Source: Aridibaculum aurantiacum (GTDB taxonomy: Bacteria > Bacteroidota > Bacteroidia > Chitinophagales > Chitinophagaceae). Taken from it: a stretch of DNA of 64,000 nt. Position numbers and translations under genes: made by a program. The stretch spans positions 439,001 through 503,000 of the forward strand of contig NZ_JAFEWC010000003.1 in assembly GCF_017355875.1 (NCBI RefSeq), written 5' to 3'. The notes under the pieces were generated by a model. It ran no database searches. It was not told the DNA's origin and worked only from the letters and a program-made list of their open reading frames with translations. Shown here piece by piece: positions 1 through 7,212 of this stretch (position 1 is the first letter of the stretch; the number at the start of each line of letters is the position of its first letter).

Positions 1-1023
1 CAATACTTCATCACTCAGCTCAAATCCTGATTTATATGCAGCTGGTATTTTTGCCCATACAAATAAGCCTACCTGTTGTTTTGAATAGCTACATCCAAGA
101 AGGTCTAAAAGCTGAAATGCTTTTTCTTTTCGCTTGCTGTAAACTTCATTTACTTGCTGGTGCCAGTCAGCGCCAAGGCTTAAAGCCTTTGCTGCAGCCA
201 GCTGTAGCGGAAGAAACATGCCACTGTCCATATTGCTTTTAAAACGTATGATCTCATCTATTCGTTCTTTAGCACCACTCAATACACCTACACGCCACCC
301 GGCCATATTATGCGATTTGCTCAGTGAGTTCAATTCTACTGCAACTTCTTTAGCACCATCAACAGCAAGTAAACTTGCAGGGTTTTCATTTAGTATAAAA
401 CTGTATGGATTGTCGTGGCAAATAAGGATGTTATGTTTTTTACCAAAAGCGATCAGCTTTTCAAACAATGCTTTAGTTGGTAATTGGCCTGTTGGCATAT
501 GCGGGTAATTCACCCACATCAGTTTTACCTTACTTAGATCTTTTTGTTCGAGCGCATCAAAATCTATTTGCCAATCATTCTCTTCTTGCAGTTCATATTC
601 TACACAAGTACCACCGGCCAATTGTACAGCACTTCTATAAGTAGGATAGCCGGGATTAGGAATAAGCGCCTCATCTCCATGTTCCAGGTAGGTCATGCAT
701 ATATGCATGATGCCTTCTTTGGAACCAATGAGCGGCAGAATTTCTGTTGCAGGATCTAACGTTACATGATACCACTGGCGATACCAGTCTGCAAATGCCT
801 GTCGCAATGCATCCACTCCTTTATAGCTTTGGTAGCCATGCACATTTTGTTTGGCTGCGTCTTGTTGTAAAGCCTCTATCACTTCGGGATTAGGTGGCAG
901 GTCGGGGCTGCCAATACCAAGATTGATAACAGCTGTGCCTGACTTATTCATTTCCTGTATCTCTTTCAGTTTTTGCGAGAAATAATATTCTCCAATGCCG
1001 TTCAACCTGCTTGATACTTTCAT
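1..1023 (-). CDS. Class I/II PLP-dependent aminotransferase (C-terminus outside window)
   Basis: Fold-type I aminotransferase, partial: the ATG is at 1023 and the frame is open to the window edge (341 codons). Visible motifs are an N-terminal substrate loop (INLGIGSPDLPPNP), NYPHMPTG around residues 180-190, the HDNPYS block, and the PLP lysine K236 in SLSKSHNMAGWR. These fit the aspartate / LL-diaminopimelate / aromatic aminotransferase group. The start codon directly abuts the pheA stop (TAA then ATG), so it is in the same operon. Placed after prephenate dehydratase under an aromatic leader peptide, it most likely transaminates phenylpyruvate or hydroxyphenylpyruvate (inference). Exact substrate specificity cannot be read from the motifs; LL-DAP aminotransferase activity is the main alternative. 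Confidence 0.85.
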   Translation of the reverse strand, partial: MKVSSRLNGIGEYYFSQKLKEIQEMNKSGTAVINLGIGSPDLPPNPEVIEALQQDAAKQNVHGYQSYKGVDALRQAFADWYRQWYHVTLDPATEILPLIGSKEGIMHICMTYLEHGDEALIPNPGYPTYRSAVQLAGGTCVEYELQEENDWQIDFDALEQKDLSKVKLMWVNYPHMPTGQLPTKALFEKLIAFGKKHNILICHDNPYSFILNENPASLLAVDGAKEVAVELNSLSKSHNMAGWRVGVLSGAKERIDEIIRFKSNMDSGMFLPLQLAAAKALSLGADWHQQVNEVYSKRKEKAFQLLDLLGCSYSKQQVGLFVWAKIPAAYKSGFELSDEVL

Positions 1024-1851
1024 TTAGATCGTTTTACCTTTTTTGTATAAACCAAGAACTGTTAGCTCTTGTGTAAGTGGTTGTATTTTTTGCAAAGCGT
1101 TGTCAAACTTCTTTATGTTGTCAAATTCCATGTCTGCATGAAAGCTATACTTCCAGTCGCTGCCGGGGATAGGCATGCTTTGTAGCTTGCTAAGGTTTAT
1201 GCCAGCGGATGCTATTTTACTCAAAACCTTCGCCAGGCTTCCTTTTGAGTGGTCTGTAAAAAAGTTAACTGAAGCCTTGTTTGCATCTTCCACTTTCGCT
1301 GTTGTTCCTTCGCGTTTCAATACCAGGAAGCGTGTATAGTTGTTTTTCATGGTGTGAATGTTGGGTGCAATCACATCAAGATTGTACAGTTGCGCAGCCA
1401 GTTTACTTGCCACTGCAGCTATGTGTTTACTGCGGTTCTGGTGTACATGCTTAGCACTCAAAGCAGTGTCTTCGGTCTCCACCAGTTTCCATTTATACTT
1501 ATCAAAAAAATCGATGCACTGCAACAGCGCCATAGGGTGGGAGTGCACCTCGCGGATATCCTGTAATTGAACACCTGGATTAACCAAAAGGTTTTGCCTG
1601 ATCTGCAGGTAAACCTCGCCTACAATTTTTAGGTTGCTTTTTAGCAGGAGATTGTAATTGGGAAGAATGCTGCCGGCTATAGAATTTTCAATAGCCATTA
1701 CGCCGCCATCACTTTCTTTTTTGTTGGCAGCAATTTTTACAACCTCCCTAAAAGTAGCACATGGGATAACTTCCACGTCATCAAAAAATTGTTGAGCTGC
1801 CACCTGGTGAAAGCTTCCTTCAAAGCCTTGTATTGCAATTTTTAAACTCAT
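1024..1851 (-). CDS. pheA: Prephenate dehydratase
   Basis: Converts prephenate to phenylpyruvate in Phe synthesis. The 275-aa protein has the periplasmic-binding-like dehydratase domain (starts KIAIQGFEGSFHQ; catalytic TRF motif in NNYTRFLVL, about residue 175) and a C-terminal ACT domain. It is monofunctional, with no chorismate mutase domain. The ATG at 1851 is chosen because the homologous N-terminus begins MSLKIAIQG; a TTG 15 nt upstream lies inside the terminator U-tract and is unlikely. In the ACT domain the usual Phe-binding ESRP signature is replaced by LQSMPIPG, so allosteric sensing may differ. Upstream is an aromatic leader/attenuator; downstream the aminotransferase starts immediately. 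The family assignment is secure. Confidence 0.95.
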   Translation of the reverse strand: MSLKIAIQGFEGSFHQVAAQQFFDDVEVIPCATFREVVKIAANKKESDGGVMAIENSIAGSILPNYNLLLKSNLKIVGEVYLQIRQNLLVNPGVQLQDIREVHSHPMALLQCIDFFDKYKWKLVETEDTALSAKHVHQNRSKHIAAVASKLAAQLYNLDVIAPNIHTMKNNYTRFLVLKREGTTAKVEDANKASVNFFTDHSKGSLAKVLSKIASAGINLSKLQSMPIPGSDWKYSFHADMEFDNIKKFDNALQKIQPLTQELTVLGLYKKGKTI

Positions 1852-1864
1852 GATTTTGTGCAAC

Positions 1865-1892
1865 AAAAAATCCCGGCCTTGTGAGCCGGGAT
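1865..1892 (-). terminator. Attenuator terminator of pheA operon
   Basis: On the minus strand an 8-bp perfect GC-rich stem (ATCCCGGC / GCCGGGAT, plus-strand halves 1870-1877 and 1885-1892) with a 7-nt loop is followed at once by a run of six T. It lies between the leader peptide stop and the pheA start, the position of a rho-independent attenuator. Its upstream arm is also complementary to a site inside the leader ORF (see antiterminator). Confidence 0.9.
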
Positions 1893-1947
1893 TATCTATG
1901 TTGAGTTTTTTAATTTTTCTATGGTTTCAACAAAAGCATCCCGGCTC
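1883..1947 (-). promoter_or_regulatory. Antiterminator pairing of pheA attenuator
   Basis: The leader mRNA segment at 1947-1938 (GAGCCGGGAT, leader codons 19-22) is perfectly complementary over 10 bp to 1892-1883, which contains the upstream arm of the terminator stem. The two structures exclude each other. A ribosome stalled on the aromatic codons just upstream would leave 1947-1938 free and favour antitermination; a ribosome reaching the stop codon would cover it and favour termination. This is the classic region 2:3 versus 3:4 logic, read directly from base pairing. In vivo function is inferred. Confidence 0.85.
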
Positions 1948-2002
1948 CTTTCGTAAAGAAGTAATAAAAAAAGAAGTAACGATATCCTTTGTTTGTTGTC
2001 AT
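1919..2002 (-). CDS. Phe/Tyr-rich leader peptide of the pheA operon (PheL-like)
   Basis: A 27-codon ORF (ATG at 2002, TAG ending at 1919) encodes MTTNKG, then YRYFFFYYFF, then TKGAGMLLLKP. Nine of ten consecutive codons are aromatic (five Phe, four Tyr). It ends about 27 nt before the terminator stem and overlaps the antiterminator arm. This is the hallmark of a ribosome-mediated transcription attenuator that senses charged tRNA-Phe and tRNA-Tyr. The Tyr codons suggest the downstream operon serves both amino acids, which fits a shared aromatic aminotransferase. No Shine-Dalgarno sequence is visible, and the candidate promoter puts the transcript start within a few bases of the ATG. The peptide is not homologous to E. 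coli PheL; the similarity is functional. Confidence 0.9.
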   Translation of the reverse strand: MTTNKGYRYFFFYYFFTKGAGMLLLKP

Positions 2003-2008
2003 CGGGTT

Positions 2009-2040
2009 CAAATATAATGATGTTTGAATAACATCAGCAA
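2009..2040 (-). promoter_or_regulatory. Candidate Bacteroidota promoter for pheA leader
   Basis: On the minus strand TTG (2040-2038) and TATATTTG (2016-2009) are separated by 21 nt, an exact match to the Bacteroidota consensus TTG-N19..21-TAnnTTTG. It lies between the thrC stop and the leader peptide, so the aromatic operon can be transcribed independently of thrABC. The predicted transcript start would be only a few nt before the leader ATG at 2002. Confidence 0.65.
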
Positions 2041-2141
2041 CAGCAGCTTCTAAAAAAATTATTGTTCGCGATGATTGCAAAGGATGCAATTGTGAAATAA
2101 TGATTTGATAAACAATGCGCTTCTGCTGGTTCTAAAAAATG

Positions 2142-3434
2142 TTATTGCAATAAAAAATCTTTTAAAAAAGTATAGTCAGCCTCCATTTTTACGCGCTGTT
2201 TTTCTTTTTGTAGAATGGCTTCAATGCTGGCAGGTACAGCTATTTTTTGATCGATCATTGGCTCTACCACATCATAAAATTTTATGGGATGCGCTGTTTC
2301 CAATAATATCCCTTTTTCATCCTGGTGTTTTTGTAGATACTTTTCAAGCGCTGCATAAGCCACAGCTCCATGCGGGTCGAGCAGGTAATTGTGATCCGTA
2401 AAAATTTGTTTTACTGTTGCTGTTGTTTCTGCATCAGATATACTAACACTTGATAGTATTTGCTGTAGCTGTTGCAGGTCGTGCTGAAACAATTCCATGA
2501 TACGAATGAAGTTGCTTGGACTGCCAACATCCATTGCATTTGATAAAGTAGGAACAGCAGGTTGAGGAGTATATTTTCCATTTTGTAAAAACTGCGGTAC
2601 TACATCGTTGGCATTGCACGCTGCTATGAAATGTTTTACAGGTAAACCTGATCTGTAAGCCAACAAGCCAGCACAGATATTTCCAAAGTTGCCGGAGGGA
2701 ACAGAGATAACCGGCGGCTGTTCTTGATGCCATTGTTGGTAAGAAAAGAAATAATAGAACTGTTGTGGCAGCCACCGTGCTACATTGATTGAATTGGCTG
2801 ATGTAAGAAACAGTTTTTTATTGAGCTCTGCATCGGTAAAAGCTTGCTTTACCATTTGCTGGCAATCATCAAAAGTGCCATCAACTTCTATGGCGGTAAT
2901 ATTTTTTCCAAGCGTAGTTAGTTGCAATTCCTGCACGCTACTCACTTTACCTGATGGATACAGTATCACCACATTCACTCCTTCTACATTATAGAAACCA
3001 CTTGCTACAGCGCCACCCGTATCGCCCGATGTAGCAACCAGCACAGTTACTTCTTTATCATGATCCTTCACAAAATGCCCAAGGCACCTGCTCATAAATC
3101 GTCCACCAACATCCTTAAATGCGAATGTAGGGCCGTGATATAATTCAAGTGAATAAATGTTATCAGTAACAGGAACTACAGGAATATTGAAGTTGATGGT
3201 TTCAGCAACAATTGCTTCTAATTTTTCTTTAGGTATGGTATCGCCAACATAGGGTTGAATAACAGTAAGTGCTATCTCTTCTTTCGATAGCTTTTTTATG
3301 TTGTTGATAAAGCCGGGTGGAAGCGTAGGAATGTGTTCGGGGAAAAATAATCCTTTATCAGGAGCCTGGCCTTTTATGGTGGCTTCTTTAAAATCTACAA
3401 AGGGCGATTGTTGACTGGTACTATAGTAGTGCAT
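2142..3434 (-). CDS. thrC: Threonine synthase
   Basis: PLP enzyme converting O-phosphohomoserine to threonine, the last step of the pathway. At 430 aa it has the usual length of the short bacterial ThrC class. The N-terminus (MHYYSTSQQSPFVDFKEA) matches the family, the PLP lysine lies in HGPTFAFKDVGGRF near residue 107, and a glycine-rich phosphate loop follows (VATSGDTGGAVA). It starts 21 nt after the thrB stop and is the third gene of a thrA-thrB-thrC operon. The following 140 bases hold no clear terminator before the aromatic promoter. Confidence 0.96.
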   Translation of the reverse strand: MHYYSTSQQSPFVDFKEATIKGQAPDKGLFFPEHIPTLPPGFINNIKKLSKEEIALTVIQPYVGDTIPKEKLEAIVAETINFNIPVVPVTDNIYSLELYHGPTFAFKDVGGRFMSRCLGHFVKDHDKEVTVLVATSGDTGGAVASGFYNVEGVNVVILYPSGKVSSVQELQLTTLGKNITAIEVDGTFDDCQQMVKQAFTDAELNKKLFLTSANSINVARWLPQQFYYFFSYQQWHQEQPPVISVPSGNFGNICAGLLAYRSGLPVKHFIAACNANDVVPQFLQNGKYTPQPAVPTLSNAMDVGSPSNFIRIMELFQHDLQQLQQILSSVSISDAETTATVKQIFTDHNYLLDPHGAVAYAALEKYLQKHQDEKGILLETAHPIKFYDVVEPMIDQKIAVPASIEAILQKEKQRVKMEADYTFLKDFLLQ

Positions 3435-3455
3435 GTTGTTGAATTGGAGTGGCTG

Positions 3456-4403
3456 TTACGATGCTTTGGTAACGCCTTGTTGATTGATGGTGGTAACATA
3501 TGTATGGTAAGGAATGCCAAGCTTGTTGTAAACATCTTTCATCACTTGCTCAACAGCAGTAGCCGTTGGTTCATCTTTGCTAAGCATGAAGATAGAAGGA
3601 CCTGAGCCGGATATGCCGCCACCTAAAGCACCGGCTTCTTTGCATTGCTGCTTTACATCGCTGAAGCCAGGAATGAGAATGCTTCGTACTGGTTCTATAA
3701 TAACATCCTCTAGTGAGCGGCCAATAAGGGAAAGGTCGTTTTGCATAAAACCTGCTACCAGCCCGGCTATATTGCCCCATTGTTTTATGGCATCTTTCAG
3801 CAACACTTCTTTCCTTAGTATCTGCCGCGCATCAGCAGTTCGTATCTCTATCTGCGGATGAACAACCGTAACAAATAGTTCAGGTGAAGGAATGGAGACG
3901 ATATCCAAAGGAAAGATGGAACGGATAAGTGTAACGCCACCAATGATGCATGGAGCAACATTATCAGCATGCTTTACACCGCTTGCCACTTTTTCTCCTG
4001 CCATAGCAAAGCGTACTAAATCGGTAGGTGAAAAGATGTTTCCCAACAAATGATTTGCTGCCACCACGGCACCGGCAGCACTTGCAGCACTTGAGCCTAC
4101 ACCACTGCCGGGCTTAATATTCTTTTGTATAGAAACATGAAACCCAACAGTAGCGTCTACCTCATGAATCATTTCTAAAAGAGGAGCGCCTGCAGTGTTC
4201 AGTTGTGGATCAGCAGGCAAAGGATAACCATCTAAACTTTCTATTACAACCTTAGGTTCGTCTAGTAACGTTACATGCATTACATCGTGTGGCTCGTGCA
4301 GGCAAAGCCCGAGTATGTCGAAGCCGCAAACCAAATTGGCTACAGTGCCCGGCGCATGTACAGTAACTCGCTTGTTATATTCCAGGTTTTCTATCCTGTA
4401 CAT
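3456..4403 (-). CDS. thrB: Homoserine kinase
   Basis: GHMP-family kinase phosphorylating homoserine to O-phosphohomoserine. The 315-aa protein shows the GHMP N-terminal segment (VHAPGTVANLVCGFDILG), the ATP-binding motif PGSGVGSSAASAAGA near residues 90-105 and the C-terminal glycine-rich motif GGGISGSGPSIF. It lies between thrA (42 nt gap) and thrC (21 nt gap), so cotranscription is likely. Length and motifs are normal for the family. Confidence 0.95.
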   Translation of the reverse strand: MYRIENLEYNKRVTVHAPGTVANLVCGFDILGLCLHEPHDVMHVTLLDEPKVVIESLDGYPLPADPQLNTAGAPLLEMIHEVDATVGFHVSIQKNIKPGSGVGSSAASAAGAVVAANHLLGNIFSPTDLVRFAMAGEKVASGVKHADNVAPCIIGGVTLIRSIFPLDIVSIPSPELFVTVVHPQIEIRTADARQILRKEVLLKDAIKQWGNIAGLVAGFMQNDLSLIGRSLEDVIIEPVRSILIPGFSDVKQQCKEAGALGGGISGSGPSIFMLSKDEPTATAVEQVMKDVYNKLGIPYHTYVTTINQQGVTKAS

Positions 4404-4445
4404 TTTGTCGTTCTCTTGTTGTTGAAGAAATGATTGAAATGATGA

Positions 4446-6890
4446 CTAGCTCTGGCCTGCGCGTATGATATCGGCAAATACACCCGATGCAGTTACTTCA
4501 GCGCCTGCACCAGCTCCTTTTACCACCAGCGGTTGTTCAATATACCTGTTGGTATAAAACAGCACTACATTATCCTTGCCATAAAGGTGGTACAAATCGT
4601 GTTGCGGGTGAATATGTTGCAGGCCAACCGAGGCTTTACCATTCTCATATTTAGCAACGAACTTCAGCTTGTTGCCTGCATTGTTTGCTTCGTTAAACAA
4701 TCTCTTGAAGTGCTCTTCATGCTTAGGCATTTCATTGTAAAAATCTTCCACGCTTCCCTGCATGCATGCTTCGGGCATGAAGCTGTTATTGCTCACATCA
4801 TCCATCTCCAGTTTCTGGCCTGCTTCACGCGCAAGTATCATTATCTTTCTCATCACATCAGTACCACTCAGGTCAAGGCGTGGATCAGGTTCTGTATAAC
4901 CTTCGTCCTGTGCTTGTTTTACTACCCCGGCAAATGGCCTGCTACCGTCGTAGTTATTGAAAACAAAGTTCAATGTTCCACTTAGTACTGCTTCCATTCG
5001 GTTTATACTGTCGCCACTGCGCATCAGGTCGTTCAATGTTCCTATCACAGGCAAGCCTGCACCTACATTGGTTTCAAAAAGGAACTGCGCATTGTATTCA
5101 CGTGCAAGATGTTTCAGCTTCTTATAATATTCGAAAGAAGAGGAACATGCTACTTTATTACATGCCACTATTGATATACTTTTTTCTAACAAACGATCGT
5201 AGATAGAAGCAATATCATTGTTTGCAGTAACATCAGCAAACACGCTGTTGCGTAAGTTCTTTTGAACAATGGTGCTAATGAATGCATCAAGGTTCATCTG
5301 TTCTCCTTGTTCCAGTTGTTCTTTCCACTCAGCTATGTTTATACCCTCATCGTTGAACAACATTTTTTTACTGTTAGCCATGCCCACAATTCGTATTTGC
5401 ATCCGTAAGTGTTCTTGCAGGTATGCCTGTTGTTGTTGCAGTTGGGCCAACAGTTTTTTACCTACATTTCCCACACCTGCTATAAACAGGTTGATCTGTT
5501 TATAGGTGGTTTCAAAGAATTCTTCGTGCAGGATGTTCAAAGCTTTTTTTACATCGCGGTTAGCAATGACTGCTGAAATATTTCTTTCGGAGGCGCCTTG
5601 TGCAATTGCTCTTATGTTCACACCATTGCGTCCTAATGAATGAAACATCTTACCACTGATGCCTGGATGACTTTTCATGTTATCACCTACCAGTGCAATA
5701 ATGGACAATTCTTCTTCTACTATCAACGGCTCTACTTTGCCTGCACGTATCTCATCGGCAAAAGTTGTATCTACAACTGCCTTTGCAGCTGGTCCATTCA
5801 CTTCATCTATGCCTACACAAATTGAATGTTCAGATGAGCCTTGTGTTATCAGTATAACATTGATCTTTTCGTTGGCTAACGCCTCAAACAAACGTTTGCT
5901 GAAGCCAGGTATACCTACCATGCCACTTCCTTCAAGACTTAGCAGTACTACACAATTAATACTGGAAATGCCCCTGATACTGCTGCCATTGATGGGTGCA
6001 GTACTCTCTATTACGGTTCCTTCATCTTGTGGGGCAAATGTGTTTTTTATCCAAACCGGTATGTGCTTCTTCATTACCGGTTGTATAGTTGGCGGATAGA
6101 TCACCTTAGCACCAAAGTGAGATAGCTCCATCGCCTCCTGGTACGAGATGCGGGGAATTACTTTGGCAGTGCCTACTATTCTTGGGTCTGCGGTCATCAT
6201 GCCTGATACATCAGTCCATATTTCGAATGTTTTTGCATTGATAGCAGCGGCAATAATGGAAGCTGTATAATCAGATCCTCCTCTGCCAAGGGTAGTAACT
6301 GTGCCTTTTGCATCGCTTGCTACAAAGCCAGGCAATATGGATAGTTGGTGTTGATTGCTCTTGTTCCAACTATAGATCTTTTCGTAAGTAACAAAGAATT
6401 GTACAGCAGCAAATGTGTGGTTGCTATCTGTTACTATCAGTGCCCTTGCATCTTTCCACGCTACATTTATTTCTAATGTTTGTAAGCGTGCTGCTATTAT
6501 CTGCGACGATAAAAGTTCACCATAACTCACCACGCGGTCCTTGGTCCTGTTCGATAATTCACCCAGCAGGTATATGCCGTTGCAAATATCCTCCAGCTCA
6601 TTAAGGGTTGTTTTTACAAGGCTCAACATGCGGCTTTGGTGCGTTACCGGGAGCAGGTTCTTTACCGTATCCATGTGTCGCGACTCAATGGTCTGAAGTT
6701 TCTCTTTATATGCCTCATTGCCACCAGCGGCCATGGTAGCACTATCTAGTAAAAGGTCAGTAACGCCACCCAGTGCAGATACAACAACAATTGTTTTTCC
6801 TGCCTGTACCTTCTGCTGAATAATAGATATTACTTTCTCAATATTCTGAGCGTTGGCAACAGAACTTCCGCCAAATTTTAAAACTTGCAT
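4446..6890 (-). CDS. thrA: Bifunctional aspartokinase / homoserine dehydrogenase
   Basis: Catalyses the first and third steps from aspartate to homoserine. Domains of the 814-aa protein: aspartokinase (KFGGSSV at residues 5-11; GRGGSDYTA), two ACT units near residues 320-460 (EGSGMVGIPG, VGDNMKSHPG), and an NAD(P)-binding homoserine dehydrogenase from about residue 465 (FIAGVGNVGKK). The ATG at 6890 is chosen because the family begins MxVLKFGGSSV. The frame stays open 90 nt further upstream, but that part is the leader region. The ACT domains imply Thr feedback control, as in ThrA of enterics (family knowledge). A Thr/Ile-rich leader ORF ends 93 nt upstream. First gene of thrABC. Confidence 0.96.
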   Translation of the reverse strand: MQVLKFGGSSVANAQNIEKVISIIQQKVQAGKTIVVVSALGGVTDLLLDSATMAAGGNEAYKEKLQTIESRHMDTVKNLLPVTHQSRMLSLVKTTLNELEDICNGIYLLGELSNRTKDRVVSYGELLSSQIIAARLQTLEINVAWKDARALIVTDSNHTFAAVQFFVTYEKIYSWNKSNQHQLSILPGFVASDAKGTVTTLGRGGSDYTASIIAAAINAKTFEIWTDVSGMMTADPRIVGTAKVIPRISYQEAMELSHFGAKVIYPPTIQPVMKKHIPVWIKNTFAPQDEGTVIESTAPINGSSIRGISSINCVVLLSLEGSGMVGIPGFSKRLFEALANEKINVILITQGSSEHSICVGIDEVNGPAAKAVVDTTFADEIRAGKVEPLIVEEELSIIALVGDNMKSHPGISGKMFHSLGRNGVNIRAIAQGASERNISAVIANRDVKKALNILHEEFFETTYKQINLFIAGVGNVGKKLLAQLQQQQAYLQEHLRMQIRIVGMANSKKMLFNDEGINIAEWKEQLEQGEQMNLDAFISTIVQKNLRNSVFADVTANNDIASIYDRLLEKSISIVACNKVACSSSFEYYKKLKHLAREYNAQFLFETNVGAGLPVIGTLNDLMRSGDSINRMEAVLSGTLNFVFNNYDGSRPFAGVVKQAQDEGYTEPDPRLDLSGTDVMRKIMILAREAGQKLEMDDVSNNSFMPEACMQGSVEDFYNEMPKHEEHFKRLFNEANNAGNKLKFVAKYENGKASVGLQHIHPQHDLYHLYGKDNVVLFYTNRYIEQPLVVKGAGAGAEVTASGVFADIIRAGQS

Positions 6891-6976
6891 GAACCTGTTA
6901 GTTTGAAGAATGTGATATGAAATATTTCCTGGTAAGAGATGTGCGGCAAGCAGCCCAGTGGATGATATAGTAATGT

Positions 6977-6995
6977 ACAACCCTTAAAGGGTTGT
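6977..6995 (-). promoter_or_regulatory. Hairpin overlapping the thr leader stop codon
   Basis: An inverted repeat with an 8-bp stem (ACAACCCT / AGGGTTGT, 3-nt loop) contains the stop codon of the Thr-rich leader ORF. A ribosome terminating there would melt it. It is not followed by a T-run, so it is not a simple rho-independent terminator. Together with the hairpin at 7014-7035 it makes the leader highly structured. Confidence 0.6.
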
Positions 6996-7082
6996 AATAA
7001 TTGTAGTAAATGTGGTTCCCACAAATGTGGTAACCGCATGGCATGATGTATGTGAAGCGATATGGATGATTGATAGTTTCAT
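6984..7082 (-). CDS. Thr/Ile-rich leader peptide of the thrABC operon (ThrL-like)
   Basis: A 32-codon ORF (ATG at 7082, TAA ending at 6984) begins MKLSIIHIASHTSCHAV and ends TTFVGTTFTTIITTL. Nine Thr and five Ile codons are present; ten of the last fifteen codons are Thr or Ile. It stops 93 nt before thrA. The composition is that of thr operon leader peptides, which sense charged tRNA-Thr and tRNA-Ile. A GGAG lies about 10 nt before the ATG. Two hairpins (7014-7035 within the Thr codons, 6977-6995 at the stop) could change with ribosome position. No U-tract terminator is seen before thrA, so the mechanism is open. Confidence 0.8.
   Translation of the reverse strand: MKLSIIHIASHTSCHAVTTFVGTTFTTIITTL
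7014..7035 (-). promoter_or_regulatory. Hairpin within thr leader ORF
   Basis: Inverted repeat GGTT-A-CCACA / TGTGG-G-AACC with a 2-nt loop, inside the Thr-codon part of the leader ORF. A translating ribosome would disrupt it, so its folding could report translation of the Thr codons. It could serve as a pause or 1:2-type hairpin (inference). Confidence 0.5.
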
Positions 7083-7212
7083 CTGCTGAAGCTCCAAGAT
7101 AACCAAAAGTTTAATCAGAAGAGCAATATCATTAAATATTCTTCAAAGGATGATGCTTATTTTTATGATCGTTCATGTTGCTGCTTTTAATAATTCGTAA
7201 TCACACTTCAAA

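Noticed and set aside
1852-1866. TTG start giving PheA five extra residues
   Set aside because: It falls within the U-tract of the attenuator terminator; the ATG at 1851 matches the family N-terminus.
6891-6980. N-terminal extension of ThrA from an upstream ATG
   Set aside because: The added 30 residues have no homology to aspartokinases; ATG 6890 gives the family-typical MQVLKFGGSSV, and the upstream ATG would start just after the leader stop hairpin.
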